Positions 34,056 through 43,480 of a stretch of DNA of 64,000 bases are shown here, piece after piece. Under the pieces are notes generated by a model that was not told where the DNA came from, made no database searches, and was given only the letters and a program-made list of their open reading frames with translations. The translations under genes and the position numbers were made by a program. Location of the stretch: assembly GCA_027486345.1 (NCBI GenBank), contig JAIXPH010000061.1, forward strand, positions 1-64,000, read 5' to 3'. Position 1 is the stretch's first letter. Each line of letters starts with the position of its first letter. The DNA is from Paracoccaceae bacterium. Lineage in GTDB: Bacteria; Pseudomonadota; Alphaproteobacteria; Rhodobacterales; Rhodobacteraceae.

Positions 34056-35447
34056 ATGACCGATACACCCCAATCACCGTCTGCCCCGACCCAAGGCGAA
34101 AGCGGCTTTGGCCGTTTCTTGCGGGCAACCGAAATCGACCCCCGCCTTCTGGGTATGATCGGTGCGCTGCTGCTGATCTGGCTGGGCTTCGAGATCTACT
34201 CGACCGCCGTTCTGGGCCGCCCGTCGATGTTGTTCGGCGCCGCGCAGGCCGATGCGAACGGCTTTCTGACTCCGCGCAACCTGTGGAACCTGTCGGTCCA
34301 GACCGCCTATATCGGCATCATGGCGACGGGGATGGTGCTGGTCATCATCACCCGCAACATCGATCTGTCGGTCGGATCGATCATGGGCATGGTCGGCATG
34401 TACATGGGCCTGTTGCAGGTCGAATACCTGACGCCCGCCCTCGGCCTGGGCCATCCGTCGATCTGGATCATCACGGTGATCTTCGGCATCGCCATGGGGG
34501 CGCTGATCGGGGCGCTGCAAGGCAGCATGATCGCCTATATGAACATCCCGTCCTTCATCGTCACGCTGGGTGGTTTGCTGGTGTGGCGCGGGGCGGCTTT
34601 CCTTGTGGCCGGTGGCAAGACCATCGCGCCGCTGGATGACACCTTCGCGCTGATCGGCGGCGGGTCCTTCGGCGCGCTGGGGCAGACCGGAAGCTGGATC
34701 TTCGGCGGCATCGCCTGCGTCGCCGTGGTCTGGGCCATCCTGAATGGCCGCAAGTCACGCATCAAGCACGGCTTCCCGCTGCGTCCGGTCTGGGCGGAAT
34801 GGACCGTCGGCGGGATCATCATCGCAGCCATCCTTGGCACGACGGCGATGGTCAACTCCTACATCTGGCCGCTGGGCAACATTCAGAAATACTATCAGGC
34901 CCTTGGCCAAGAGGTCCCGGCCTGCGCCCAGAAGGGCGGCGACATCTACAGCGACGTCTGCGCCAGCTTTGGCCATGGCTACGCCTATCCGGTGCTGATC
35001 ATGATCGTCGTCGCGATTGTCATGACCGTGCTGATGACCCGCACCCGCTTTGGCCGCTACGTGTTCGCCATCGGTGGCAACCCCGAAGCGGCTGCCCTGT
35101 CGGGCATCAACACCCGCGTGATGACGGTCAAGATCTTCACCCTGATGGGTGGTCTGGCCGGCATCGCGGCGGTGATCGGGGCCGCGCGCCAGAACTCTGC
35201 CACCAACGCGATGGGCAACCTTGACGAACTTTACGTCATCGCCGCCGCCGTGGTGGGGGGGACTTCGCTGGCCGGGGGTGTGGGCACGATCTACGGCGCG
35301 ATCATCGGCGCGCTGATCCTGACCTCGCTTCAGACCGGGATGGTGCTGATCGGCTTCGGCGACGGGTCCTATCAGCGCATCGTGATCGGCATCGCCCTCG
35401 TCCTCGCCGTGTGGCTGGACATCGTTTACCGCAAGCGCATCAAGTAA
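34056..35447 (+). CDS. xylH: D-xylose ABC transporter permease
   Basis: The 463-residue membrane protein is of the ribose/xylose permease family with about ten to twelve spans. Family signs are [11 protein letters not shown] near residue 105, the [12 protein letters not shown] segment near residue 170, and A-I-G-G-N-P-E-A-A-x-L-S-G-I near residue 340 followed by [13 protein letters not shown] 34056 has GGATGAGG just upstream; an in-frame ATG at 34041 lacks one. It forms the membrane channel for xylose with XylG as ATPase, 13 bases upstream of xylG. Confidence 0.93.
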   Translation: MTDTPQSPSAPTQGESGFGRFLRATEIDPRLLGMIGALLLIWLGFEIYSTAVLGRPSMLFGAAQADANGFLTPRNLWNLSVQTAYIGIMATGMVLVIITRNIDLSVGSIMGMVGMYMGLLQVEYLTPALGLGHPSIWIITVIFGIAMGALIGALQGSMIAYMNIPSFIVTLGGLLVWRGAAFLVAGGKTIAPLDDTFALIGGGSFGALGQTGSWIFGGIACVAVVWAILNGRKSRIKHGFPLRPVWAEWTVGGIIIAAILGTTAMVNSYIWPLGNIQKYYQALGQEVPACAQKGGDIYSDVCASFGHGYAYPVLIMIVVAIVMTVLMTRTRFGRYVFAIGGNPEAAALSGINTRVMTVKIFTLMGGLAGIAAVIGAARQNSATNAMGNLDELYVIAAAVVGGTSLAGGVGTIYGAIIGALILTSLQTGMVLIGFGDGSYQRIVIGIALVLAVWLDIVYRKRIK

Positions 35448-35460
35448 GGGGAGAAAGACG

Positions 35461-36222
35461 ATGGTGGACAGAACCGGAACCCCGCTTGTCGAATTGCGGG
35501 ACATCTCGATCTCCTTCGGCGGGATCAAGGCGGTGGACCATGTGACGGTCGACCTCTATCCCGGCGAAGTGGTTGGCCTTCTGGGCCACAACGGCGCGGG
35601 CAAATCGACGCTGATCAAGTGCCTGTCGGGCGCCTACAAGGCCGATCAGGGTGAAATCCTGATCAACGGCGAAAAGGTCGAGATCAACAATCCCCGCGAC
35701 GCGCGGTCCCACAACATCGAGACGATCTACCAGACGCTGGCGCTGGCGGACAACCTCGATGCCGCGTCGAACCTGTTCCTTGGGCGGGAGCTGGTCAACA
35801 GCCTCGGCTTCGTCGACGAGACGAAGATGGAGGCCGAGACCCGCAAGATCATGGCGCGTCTGAACCCCAATTTCCGCAAGTTCAACGTGCCGGTGTCGGC
35901 GCTTTCGGGCGGTCAGCGCCAGTCGGTCGCCATTGCGCGCGCGGTGTATTTCAACGCCAAGATCCTGATCATGGATGAACCGACCGCCGCGCTGGGCCCG
36001 CATGAGACCCAGATGGTGGCCGAACTGATCCAGGAGCTGAAGCGTCAGGGACTGGGCATCTTCCTGATCGAGCATGACATCCATGCCGTGATGGACCTGT
36101 GCGACCGCGCTTCGGTGATGAAGAACGGTCAGTTGGTCGGTACCGTGAATGTCGATGAAGTCACCGACGATGACATCCTCGGGATGATCATCCTTGGGAA
36201 GAAACCCGCAAAGGCCGCATGA
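35461..36222 (+). CDS. xylG: D-xylose ABC transporter ATP-binding protein (single-domain)
   Basis: The 253-residue ATPase has Walker [10 protein letters not shown] near residue 43, signature L-S-G-G-Q-R-Q near residue 144, Walker [13 protein letters not shown] near residue 168 and switch histidine in I-E-H-D-I. It contains one nucleotide-binding domain, unlike the two-domain XylG of E. coli, so it must dimerise on XylH; this short form is usual in alphaproteobacteria. A GGGGAG site precedes it, and its stop overlaps the xylB start. Confidence 0.92.
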   Translation: MVDRTGTPLVELRDISISFGGIKAVDHVTVDLYPGEVVGLLGHNGAGKSTLIKCLSGAYKADQGEILINGEKVEINNPRDARSHNIETIYQTLALADNLDAASNLFLGRELVNSLGFVDETKMEAETRKIMARLNPNFRKFNVPVSALSGGQRQSVAIARAVYFNAKILIMDEPTAALGPHETQMVAELIQELKRQGLGIFLIEHDIHAVMDLCDRASVMKNGQLVGTVNVDEVTDDDILGMIILGKKPAKAA

Positions 36223-37658
36223 TGTATATCGGGCTCGATCTCGGGACGTCCGGACTGAAGGGCATCCTGATCGATGACACGCAGGGGGTGCTGGCAGAGG
36301 CCAGCGCCCCCCTTTCCGTCTCCCGTCCGCATGAGGGCTGGAGCGAGCAATCCCCCGCCGACTGGATTTCGGCGGCGGAACAGGTGTTGCAGCAACTGGC
36401 GGCGCATGGCCTGGGCAAGGTGCGGGGCATCGGCCTGTCGGGCCACATGCACGGCGCGACCCTGCTGGACCACAGCGATGAGGTGTTGCGTCCCTGCATC
36501 CTGTGGAACGACACCCGCAGCCATGAGGAAGCGGCCGAGTTGGACGGCGATCCGCTGTTCCGCCGCGTGACCGGCAACATCGTCTTCCCCGGCTTCACCG
36601 CGCCCAAGTTGATGTGGGTCCGACGGCATGAGCCCGCGGTCTGGGACCGTGTGGCCAAGGTGCTGCTGCCCAAGGATTACCTGCGCCTCTGGCTGACGGG
36701 CGAGCATGTGGCGGAAATGTCCGATGCCGCCGGGACCAGTTGGCTGGACACCGGGGCGCGAGATTGGTCGGATGATTGTCTGGCCGCCTCGGGACTGTCG
36801 CGGTCGCACATGCCGCGTCTGGTCGAAGGGTCTGACGTGTCGGGCACGCTGCGTGACGCCTTGGCGTCCCGTTGGGGTCTGCCCAAGGGCGTGGTCGTGG
36901 CCGGGGGTGGCGGGGACAACGCCGCCTCGGGCGTGGGCGTCGGTGTGGTGCGGGCGGGGGATGCGTTTGTGTCCCTTGGCACATCGGGCGTGCTGTTTGC
37001 GGCGAATGACGGCTATCAGCCCGCGCCGGAAACCGCAGTGCATACCTTCTGCCACGCCTTGCCGAATACGTGGCACCAGATGGGCGTGATCCTTGCCGCG
37101 ACTGATGCGCTGAACTGGTTTGCCGGGATGGTGGGCGACACCGCTGCCCATCTGACCGGGGCCTTGGGCGGTCTGCAAGCGCCGGGGAAAACGCTGTTCC
37201 TGCCCTATCTGGGTGGCGAACGCACCCCTCTGAACGATGCCGCCATTCGCGGGGCCTTCCTTGGTCTGGAACATGCGACCGACCGCGCCGCCGCAACCCG
37301 TGCCGTGCTGGAGGGCGTCACCTTCGCCATCCGCGACAGCCGCGATGCGCTGGCCGCGACGGGGACCAAACTGGAACGCCTGATCGCCGTCGGTGGCGGC
37401 ACGCGGTCCGACTATTGGCTGCGCGCCATTGCCACAGCGCTGAACGTGCCGGTGCAACTGCCCGTGGCGGGGGATTTCGGCGGCGCCTTTGGCGCGGCGC
37501 GTCTGGGCCTGATGGCCGCGACGGGCGCCGGTGCCGAAGTCTGCACCCTGCCGCCCATCGCGCGCGTTGTGGAACCCGACGCCACCCTGACCCAAGCCTT
37601 CGACGCGGGCCACGCCCGTTATCGTGCCGCCCAAACCGCCATCCGAGGATTGAAATGA
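36219..37658 (+). CDS. xylB: Xylulokinase
   Basis: The 479-residue FGGY-family kinase phosphorylates D-xylulose to xylulose 5-phosphate. It has the N-terminal [10 protein letters not shown] phosphate loop, the substrate motif S-G-H-M-H-G near residue 73, the catalytic aspartate in G-G-G-G-D-N-A-A near residue 230 and the FGGY C-terminal motif G-G-G-T-R-S-D-Y-W near residue 392. Two methionines in tandem start the gene in an ATGA overlap with xylG, and its stop overlaps the xylA start, so xylG-xylB-xylA are translationally coupled. Confidence 0.95.
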   Translation: MMYIGLDLGTSGLKGILIDDTQGVLAEASAPLSVSRPHEGWSEQSPADWISAAEQVLQQLAAHGLGKVRGIGLSGHMHGATLLDHSDEVLRPCILWNDTRSHEEAAELDGDPLFRRVTGNIVFPGFTAPKLMWVRRHEPAVWDRVAKVLLPKDYLRLWLTGEHVAEMSDAAGTSWLDTGARDWSDDCLAASGLSRSHMPRLVEGSDVSGTLRDALASRWGLPKGVVVAGGGGDNAASGVGVGVVRAGDAFVSLGTSGVLFAANDGYQPAPETAVHTFCHALPNTWHQMGVILAATDALNWFAGMVGDTAAHLTGALGGLQAPGKTLFLPYLGGERTPLNDAAIRGAFLGLEHATDRAAATRAVLEGVTFAIRDSRDALAATGTKLERLIAVGGGTRSDYWLRAIATALNVPVQLPVAGDFGGAFGAARLGLMAATGAGAEVCTLPPIARVVEPDATLTQAFDAGHARYRAAQTAIRGLK

Positions 37659-38956
37659 CCGATTTCTTCAAGGGCATCCCCCAGATCAAATATGAGGGGC
37701 CCTCCAGCACCAATGAATTCGCCTTCCGGCATTACAACCCGGATGAGGTTCTGATGGGCAAGCGCATGGAGGATCACATGCGCTTTGCCGTCGCCTATTG
37801 GCACAGCTTTGCCTGGCCGGGCGGCGACCCCTTCGGCGGTCAGACCTTTGACCGCCCGTGGTTCGGCGACACCATGGCGCTGGCCAAGCTGAAGGCCGAT
37901 GTGGCGTTCGAGATGTTCGATATCCTCGGCGCGCCGTTCTATTGCTTCCATGACGCCGATGCGCGGCCGGAAGGGGCGACCTTTGCCGAAAGCCTGCGGA
38001 ACCTGAACGAGATCGTCGATTACCTTGGCGAAAAGCAGGCCAGCCACAAGACGCAGCTTTTGTGGGGCACGGCGAACATGTTCAGCCACAAGCGATGGAT
38101 GTCGGGCGCCGCGACCAACCCTGATCCGGATGTCTATGCCTATGCCGCCGCCAACGTGAAGGCGAACATGGACGCGACGCACAAGCTGGGTGGGGCGAAC
38201 TACGTCCTGTGGGGCGGGCGTGAGGGATATGAGACCCTGCTGAACACCGACCTGAAGGCCGAACGTGAACATGCGGGCCGCTTCCTGCAACAGGTGGTCG
38301 AATACAAGCACAAGATCGGCTTCAAAGGCACGATCCTGATCGAACCAAAGCCGCAGGAACCCTCCAAGCACCAGTATGAATACGATGTGGCCACGGTTTA
38401 CGGCTTCCTCGTGCAGTTCGGGCTTGAGAAGGAAGTGAAGGTCAACATCGAACAGGGCCACGCCATTCTTGCCGGCCACTCGTTCGAGCATGAGATCGCC
38501 ACCGCCGCCGCCTTGGGCATCTTCGGCTCCATCGACATGAACCGGAACGATTACCAGTCCGGCTGGGATACCGACCAGTTCCCGAACAACCATGCGGAAA
38601 AGGCGCTGGCCTTCTACGAAATCCTGCGCGCGGGTGGCTATACCACCGGCGGCACCAACTTTGACGCCAAGGTGCGCCGCCAGTCGCTGGACCCCGAGGA
38701 CCTGATCCTTGCCCATGTCGGCGGGATGGACACCTGCGCCCGCGCCCTGAAAGCCGCCGCCGCCTTGCTGGAGGATGGCGCGTTGGAGGCCAACCGCAAG
38801 GCGCGCTACGCCGGATGGGAGTCGGACAAGGCGAAAGCCATGCTGAAAGGCGGGCTGGAAGGGGCCGCCGCGCGTGTCACCACCGAAGGGCTGGAACCGC
38901 AGCCGAAGTCCGGGCGTCAGGAACGGCTGGAAAACCTCTGGAACCGCTTCATCTGA
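37655..38956 (+). CDS. xylA: Xylose isomerase
   Basis: The 433-residue class II xylose isomerase converts D-xylose to D-xylulose. Catalytic H-D pair is in Y-C-F-H-D-A-D near residue 98, the metal-binding [13 protein letters not shown] near residue 228, and further ligands in N-I-E-Q-G-H-A near residue 265 and G-S-I-D-M-N-R-N-D near residue 290. ATG 37655 overlaps the xylB stop (ATGA); a longer frame from 37415 lies within xylB. Together with XylB it feeds xylose into the pentose phosphate pathway. Confidence 0.96.
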   Translation: MTDFFKGIPQIKYEGPSSTNEFAFRHYNPDEVLMGKRMEDHMRFAVAYWHSFAWPGGDPFGGQTFDRPWFGDTMALAKLKADVAFEMFDILGAPFYCFHDADARPEGATFAESLRNLNEIVDYLGEKQASHKTQLLWGTANMFSHKRWMSGAATNPDPDVYAYAAANVKANMDATHKLGGANYVLWGGREGYETLLNTDLKAEREHAGRFLQQVVEYKHKIGFKGTILIEPKPQEPSKHQYEYDVATVYGFLVQFGLEKEVKVNIEQGHAILAGHSFEHEIATAAALGIFGSIDMNRNDYQSGWDTDQFPNNHAEKALAFYEILRAGGYTTGGTNFDAKVRRQSLDPEDLILAHVGGMDTCARALKAAAALLEDGALEANRKARYAGWESDKAKAMLKGGLEGAAARVTTEGLEPQPKSGRQERLENLWNRFI

Positions 38957-38978
38957 GACGGTTCAGGATTGCACAATC

Positions 38979-39007
38979 AGGCGGCGGTGCCACGCATCGC
39001 CGCCTTT
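38979..39007 (+). terminator. Weak terminator-like hairpin between xylA and the aldo/keto reductase gene
   Basis: GGCGGCG (38980-38986) pairs with CGCCGCC (38998-39004), extended by an A-T pair and followed by only three T. It sits in the 70-base gap and might reduce read-through into the next gene. Confidence 0.45.
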
Positions 39008-39026
39008 GCCATGAAGGGAGGACACC

Positions 39027-40055
39027 ATGACCTATACCCCCGCCGAAGACCGTTATTCCAGGATGGTCTACCGCCGCTGTGGCAAATCCGGCCTGAAACT
39101 GCCTGCCATCAGCCTTGGCCTGTGGCACAACTTCGGCCACGACACCCCGCATCAGGTGAAGCGTGACATCTGCCGCACTGCCTTTGACCTTGGCATCACC
39201 CATTTCGATCTGGCTAACAATTACGGCCCGCCCCCCGGCAGCGCCGAAGAGGCGTTTGGCGAGATCCTGAAAACCGATTTCGCGGGCTATCGGGATGAGC
39301 TGATCATCAGTTCCAAGGCTGGCTATCACATGTGGAACGGTCCTTACGGTGAATGGGGAAGCCGCAAGTATGTGATCGCGGCCTGCGACCAATCGCTGAA
39401 GCGGATGGGTCTGGATTACGTCGACATCTTCTATTCCCACCGCTTCGATCCCGACACGCCGCTGGAAGAAACCATGATGGCGCTGGATCATATCGTGCGG
39501 TCGGGACGGGCGCTCTATGTCGGCATCTCCAGCTACAACAGCCAGCGCACGCGTGAGGCGCATGCCATCCTGAAATCGCTGGGCACGCCGCTGCTGATCC
39601 ACCAGCCCAGCTACAACATCCTGAACCGCTGGGTGGAACATGACGGGCTGAAGGACACGCTGGCGGAACTGGGCGTCGGTTCCATCGCCTTTACCCCGCT
39701 GGCGCAGGGTATCCTGACCAAGAAGTATCTGGGCGGCATCCCGCAAGGCAGCCGCGCCGCGCAGGGCAAGTCGCTGGACCCCGCGACGATCACCGAAAGC
39801 GCGCTGGCATCGGTGCGGGCGCTGGACGAACTGGCGCAGGCGCGCGGACAGACATTGGCCCAAATGGCGCTGGCCTGGGTGTTGCGTGAAGGGCAGATCA
39901 CGACTGCCCTGATCGGCGCGTCACGCCCGGAACAGGTGATCGACTGCGCCGGTGCCGTCGGGAATCTGCACTTCACGCCAGAAGAACTGGCGTCAATCGA
40001 TCGTATCGCCCGCGAAGAGGACATCAACCTATGGGCGAAATCCTCGGCCGAGTGA
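39027..40055 (+). CDS. Aldo/keto reductase (YghZ/MgrA-like)
   Basis: The 342-residue TIM-barrel oxidoreductase has the AKR tetrad: D and Y in F-D-L-A-N-N-Y near residue 60, K in S-S-K-A-G near residue 93 and H in Y-S-H-R-F-D near residue 132. The P-P-G-S-A-E-E-x-F-G segment and overall sequence match the YghZ branch, whose E. coli member reduces L-glyceraldehyde 3-phosphate. It lies 70 bases after xylA with a strong GGGAGG site, so it may belong to the xylose regulon and act on a sugar aldehyde or ketose, which is inference. Confidence 0.9.
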   Translation: MTYTPAEDRYSRMVYRRCGKSGLKLPAISLGLWHNFGHDTPHQVKRDICRTAFDLGITHFDLANNYGPPPGSAEEAFGEILKTDFAGYRDELIISSKAGYHMWNGPYGEWGSRKYVIAACDQSLKRMGLDYVDIFYSHRFDPDTPLEETMMALDHIVRSGRALYVGISSYNSQRTREAHAILKSLGTPLLIHQPSYNILNRWVEHDGLKDTLAELGVGSIAFTPLAQGILTKKYLGGIPQGSRAAQGKSLDPATITESALASVRALDELAQARGQTLAQMALAWVLREGQITTALIGASRPEQVIDCAGAVGNLHFTPEELASIDRIAREEDINLWAKSSAE

Positions 40056-40083
40056 GGCGTGGCTGATCAAAATTTAAGCAGAC

Positions 40084-40128
40084 ATCGGGCGGCAGATCGC
40101 AAGGGATCTGCCGCCCGATTGGTTTTTT
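40084..40128 (+). terminator. Rho-independent terminator closing the xylose module
   Basis: ATCGGGCGGCAGATC (40084-40098) pairs perfectly with GATCTGCCGCCCGAT (40105-40119); TGGTTTTTT follows. It isolates the xylose genes from the flagellar block downstream. Confidence 0.94.
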
Positions 40129-40212
40129 GACCCAGTTTTCGAACCGACGACGCAAATCACTGCAAGAATTTCTACCTTTTCGTATAGTTGCAGGGTGTGG
40201 GAGGGACCGAAA

Positions 40213-41109
40213 ATGCAGCCCGGGACGACTCAGGCGTTTCGACCGATCCAGAATTTGCGGGTGATTTCCTGCACGCCCTCGGCCAGCCTGGCCCTGGGCA
40301 GCGTGAGCGCCCTTCTGAACCTGCCCCGCGCCACCCTGTCAGAATTGCTGGAACGCACGCCGGTGCTGCTTCCGGTGCCGCCCGGACAGGATGCGCGGCG
40401 GCTGCGCGGGTTTCTGATGGCCGTGGGCCTGCGCGTGGCCGATTGCCATCCCGACACCGCCGACTGCCTTGACCTGTGCCTCCAGCCCAAGCCGGGGGCA
40501 GAGGTTGACGCGCTGGTTCCCCTGCTGTCGCCGCTGCTGCAAACCGTGGTGCCCCTGTCGGATGCCGCGCTGCGCGCGGGTCTGGCCGCGCCGGACGGGC
40601 TGATCCTGCCGCTTCTGTCCGCCCCGGTGGCCGAACGGTTGAGCCGCCGCCTGCGCCGCCTGCGGCAGGTTTCCGTCTTGCACTCTCGCTGCGGCGAGTC
40701 CCTGCATGACCTGTTCGCGCCCGCTGACGGTCTTGCCGGGCTGGCTGACCATCTGCGGCTCTTGGGCTATGGCGAGGATCCCCAGACCGGGGCCGTGGCG
40801 GCGGGGCTGGACCGCCATGTCGCCGGGCATCTGGCGCGTCGGTTTCCGCAGGCGCGGGTGATCGACCGTGCCTTTCAGCGCTTTGACGTGCTCTTGTCGC
40901 GGATCACGGTGCCGGTCAGCGAGGACATCGCCGATTTCCTGACCTCGCGCTGCGGGCTGGGACGGGACCGCTTTGATCTGGTGTCCCCCGCGGCGCCCCT
41001 GCGGCTGGAGACCGGCCTGCTGCGCGCCAGTGCGTTGCGGTTCCGGCAGGATTACGCGGCCATCGGCCTGCACACTGTCCTGACCCTGTCGCATCCGCTG
41101 CCCGTCTGA
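40213..41109 (+). CDS. Protein of unknown function at the head of the flagellar block, three apparent beta-alpha-beta-alpha-beta repeats
   Basis: The 298-residue product is not a family I can name. It seems to contain three copies of one fold pattern at residues about 15-78, 86-158 and 224-296: a strand, a long helical stretch, a short V/I/L-P or leucine strand, an Arg/Ala-rich helix and a final strand. In repeat 1 the order resembles the C-terminal domain of ribosomal protein L7/L12. No signal peptide or membrane span is seen, so it should be cytoplasmic. ATG 40213 has GGGAGGG seven bases upstream. It precedes motB by about 100 bases, which contain a CtrA-like box, so it may be a separate transcript with a motility-related role. 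Confidence 0.7.
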   Translation: MQPGTTQAFRPIQNLRVISCTPSASLALGSVSALLNLPRATLSELLERTPVLLPVPPGQDARRLRGFLMAVGLRVADCHPDTADCLDLCLQPKPGAEVDALVPLLSPLLQTVVPLSDAALRAGLAAPDGLILPLLSAPVAERLSRRLRRLRQVSVLHSRCGESLHDLFAPADGLAGLADHLRLLGYGEDPQTGAVAAGLDRHVAGHLARRFPQARVIDRAFQRFDVLLSRITVPVSEDIADFLTSRCGLGRDRFDLVSPAAPLRLETGLLRASALRFRQDYAAIGLHTVLTLSHPLPV

Positions 41110-41153
41110 GCCTTCGGGGCAAAACTGCGGCAATTGCCTAAAACCGCCCGCCC

Positions 41154-41168
41154 TTAACCGACTGTTGA
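41154..41168 (+). promoter_or_regulatory. CtrA-like box upstream of motB
   Basis: TTAA at 41154-41157, seven bases, then TTGA at 41165-41168 matches the CtrA half-site arrangement TTAA-N7-TTAA with one mismatch. It lies 43 bases before the motB start. In Rhodobacteraceae CtrA activates flagellar genes, so the position is meaningful; binding is not demonstrated. Confidence 0.6.
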
Positions 41169-41211
41169 GCGTGACGCCTCACCTTGGCCGTGGGTGTGAC
41201 AGAATGGGACG

Positions 41212-42054
41212 ATGGGAATGGCCGCGCAGGGCAATGCCGCGCCGATCCTCATCAAGCGCAAGAAGATCATCAATGGCGGTGGCCATCACGGCGGGGCGTG
41301 GAAAGTCGCCTATGCCGATTTCGTCACCGCGATGATGGCCTTCTTCATGCTGATGTGGCTCTTGAACGCGACGACGGAAAAGCAACGCAAGGGGATCGCG
41401 GATTTCTTCAATCCGACGATTCCGGTGAACCGCATCTCGGGCGGGGGGGACGGGGCCTTTGGCGGGGACTCGGTCACCTCGGAACAGACCCTGGCGCAGA
41501 ATGGCACCGGGGCCAGTTCCACCGCCCCGGCCGAGGACCGGCAGGCGCGGGGCGAAACCGGGGAAAGCACCGGCCAATCCGCCGAGACAGAGGCGTTGAA
41601 GGCGCTGGAACAGGCGATGCTGGCGCGCAGCGGGGAAAGCATGACGATGGAGCGTCTGATGCGCCATGTCATCACCCGCGTCAGTGACGAAGGGCTGATC
41701 GTCGAACTCTTCGATCTGCCCGACGCGCCGCTGTTCGCAGGCGACAGCGCCGAGCCGACCGATGGCGCGCGGCAGGTGGTCGCGATGGTGGCCGATGTCT
41801 TCGCGCTGGCCACGAATGAGGTGGCGGTGAACGGCCATGTCCGGTCCTACCCCGCGCCCCTGCGCGACAACCCGGTCTGGTCGCTGTCCGCCGCGCGGGC
41901 CGAATCGGTGCGCCTGATGCTGCAAGGGGCCGGTCTGGACCCGCCGCGTCTGCAACGGGTGACGGGCTTTGCCGACCGAAAGCCCGTGACCGCCAATCCG
42001 GCCGCCGCGCGCAACAACCGGATCGAGGTGATCTTGCTGCGGCGCAGCCGCTGA
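41212..42054 (+). CDS. motB: Flagellar motor stator protein MotB
   Basis: The 280-residue protein has a short cytoplasmic N-terminus, one membrane span with the plug region (A-W-K-V-A-Y-A-D-F-V-T-A-M-M-A-F-F at residues about 29-45, including the proton-carrying aspartate in Y-A-D-F), a Gly/Ser/Glu-rich linker to about residue 140, and an OmpA-like peptidoglycan-binding domain ending A-A-A-R-N-N-R-I-E-V. It anchors the stator to the cell wall. motA is not in this window. ATG 41212 is used; a second methionine two codons later is possible. Confidence 0.93.
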   Translation: MGMAAQGNAAPILIKRKKIINGGGHHGGAWKVAYADFVTAMMAFFMLMWLLNATTEKQRKGIADFFNPTIPVNRISGGGDGAFGGDSVTSEQTLAQNGTGASSTAPAEDRQARGETGESTGQSAETEALKALEQAMLARSGESMTMERLMRHVITRVSDEGLIVELFDLPDAPLFAGDSAEPTDGARQVVAMVADVFALATNEVAVNGHVRSYPAPLRDNPVWSLSAARAESVRLMLQGAGLDPPRLQRVTGFADRKPVTANPAAARNNRIEVILLRRSR

Positions 42055-42074
42055 CATCGCTAAAATCCCCGCCA

Positions 42075-42089
42075 TTAGGGCAAAGTTAA
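42075..42089 (+). promoter_or_regulatory. CtrA-like box upstream of flgE
   Basis: TTAG at 42075-42078, seven bases, then TTAA at 42086-42089 fits the CtrA recognition arrangement with one mismatch in the first half. It lies between motB and flgE, 73 bases before the flgE start, suggesting that flgE-flgK-flgL-flgI form a CtrA-controlled operon of their own. Confidence 0.6.
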
Positions 42090-42161
42090 GCCTGCGCGCG
42101 CAGGGTGGCCGCATCACGGTCAACCCCGGCCCAGTCATGGCCGGCACCAGAAGGGCGCGCT

Positions 42162-43475
42162 ATGTCGATTTCCTCTTCCCTCAACGCGGGTGTGACGGGA
42201 CTTGCCTCCAATGCCAGTCGGCTGGCGGCAATCTCTGACAACATCGCGAATTCCGGCACCTATGGCTACAAACGCGCGGCGGCGGAGTTTGAAAGCATGG
42301 TGATCACCGGCGCTGCCGGGGGTGGCACCTACACGGCGGGCGGGGTGCGGGCCAGCACCAAGCGGATCATTGATGAAAGCGGGGCGCTGGTCGGCACGTC
42401 GAACGCGCTGGACCTTGCGGTGACCGGTCCGGGGCGCGGGATGATGCCGGTCATTCCAGAGGTCAAGATGGGTGGCAATGTCGGCGATTCGCCGATGATG
42501 CTGACCACGACCGGGGCCTTCCGCACCGATGCCAATGGCGTATTGAAGACGGATTCGGGGCTGGTCCTGCTGGGCTGGCCTGCCAATGCCGATGGCACGA
42601 TCCCGAACTTTCCGCGCGATACCGCCAATGGTCTGGAACCGGTGGTCATCAACGCCAACCAGACGGCGGGGGATCCGACGACCAAGCTGTTCCTGGGCGT
42701 CAACCTGCCCGCCACCCAGACCGCCGCCGGGGCCAAAGGGGATTCACTGCCTTTGTCGGTGGAGTATTTCGGCAATCTTGGCACCTCGGAATCGCTTGAG
42801 GTCACGTTCAAACCGACGATCCCCGCCACTGGCAGCTCCAACACCTGGACGATGGAGATCCGGGATTCCGCGCAGGACAATGCGCTGATCGGCTCGTATA
42901 GGCTGGAATTTGATTCCAGCCGCGGATCCGGCGGCACTCTGGCCTCGGTCACAACGCTTTCGGGCGGGGCCTATGATCCGGCGACGGGCGCACTGGCACT
43001 GACGGTCGCCGGGGGGCCCTTGACGGTGACGCTGGGCAAACCGGGTGATGCCGACGGGCTGACGCAACTGTCTGACAGCTTCGCCCCGGTCGCCATCAAA
43101 AAGGACGGCTCGCCCGTCGGCAATCTGACGGGGGTCGAGGTCGATGAGAACGGCTATCTGACCGCCAGCTATGACACCGGCTTCATCCGCCGGATCTACC
43201 AGATCCCGCTGGTCGATGTGCCCAACATGAACGGCCTGACCTCGCTGTCGAACCAGACCTACCAGGTCTCGCTTGGCTCGGGGTCGTTCTTCCTATGGGA
43301 TGCGGGGACCGGGCCGACCGGAAAGCTGGTGGGCTATGCCCGGGAAGGATCGGCCACCGATGTGGCGGCGGAACTGACCAACCTGATCCAGACGCAGCGC
43401 GCCTATGCCTCGAACGCCAAGGTCATCCAGACCGTGGATGAGATGTTGCAAGAAACCACCAACATCAAACGGTAA
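42162..43475 (+). CDS. flgE: Flagellar hook protein FlgE
   Basis: The 437-residue product has the rod/hook N-terminal motif (S-L-N-A-G-V-T-G-L, then N-I-A-N-S-G-T-Y-G-Y-K) and the C-terminal heptad-rich helix (Q-T-Q-R-A-Y-A-S-N-A-K-V-I-Q-T-V-D-E-M-L) that pack into the axial tube, with a variable central domain. It is exported by the flagellar type III system and polymerises as the hook. ATG 42162 begins the conserved region; an upstream frame from 42105 crosses the control region. flgK begins five bases after its stop. Confidence 0.93.
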   Translation: MSISSSLNAGVTGLASNASRLAAISDNIANSGTYGYKRAAAEFESMVITGAAGGGTYTAGGVRASTKRIIDESGALVGTSNALDLAVTGPGRGMMPVIPEVKMGGNVGDSPMMLTTTGAFRTDANGVLKTDSGLVLLGWPANADGTIPNFPRDTANGLEPVVINANQTAGDPTTKLFLGVNLPATQTAAGAKGDSLPLSVEYFGNLGTSESLEVTFKPTIPATGSSNTWTMEIRDSAQDNALIGSYRLEFDSSRGSGGTLASVTTLSGGAYDPATGALALTVAGGPLTVTLGKPGDADGLTQLSDSFAPVAIKKDGSPVGNLTGVEVDENGYLTASYDTGFIRRIYQIPLVDVPNMNGLTSLSNQTYQVSLGSGSFFLWDAGTGPTGKLVGYAREGSATDVAAELTNLIQTQRAYASNAKVIQTVDEMLQETTNIKR

Positions 43476-43480
43476 CCGCC

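Noticed and set aside
36129-37634. 501-codon minus-strand frame over xylB
   Set aside because: Antisense shadow of a well-conserved kinase; no ribosome site and no recognisable domain.
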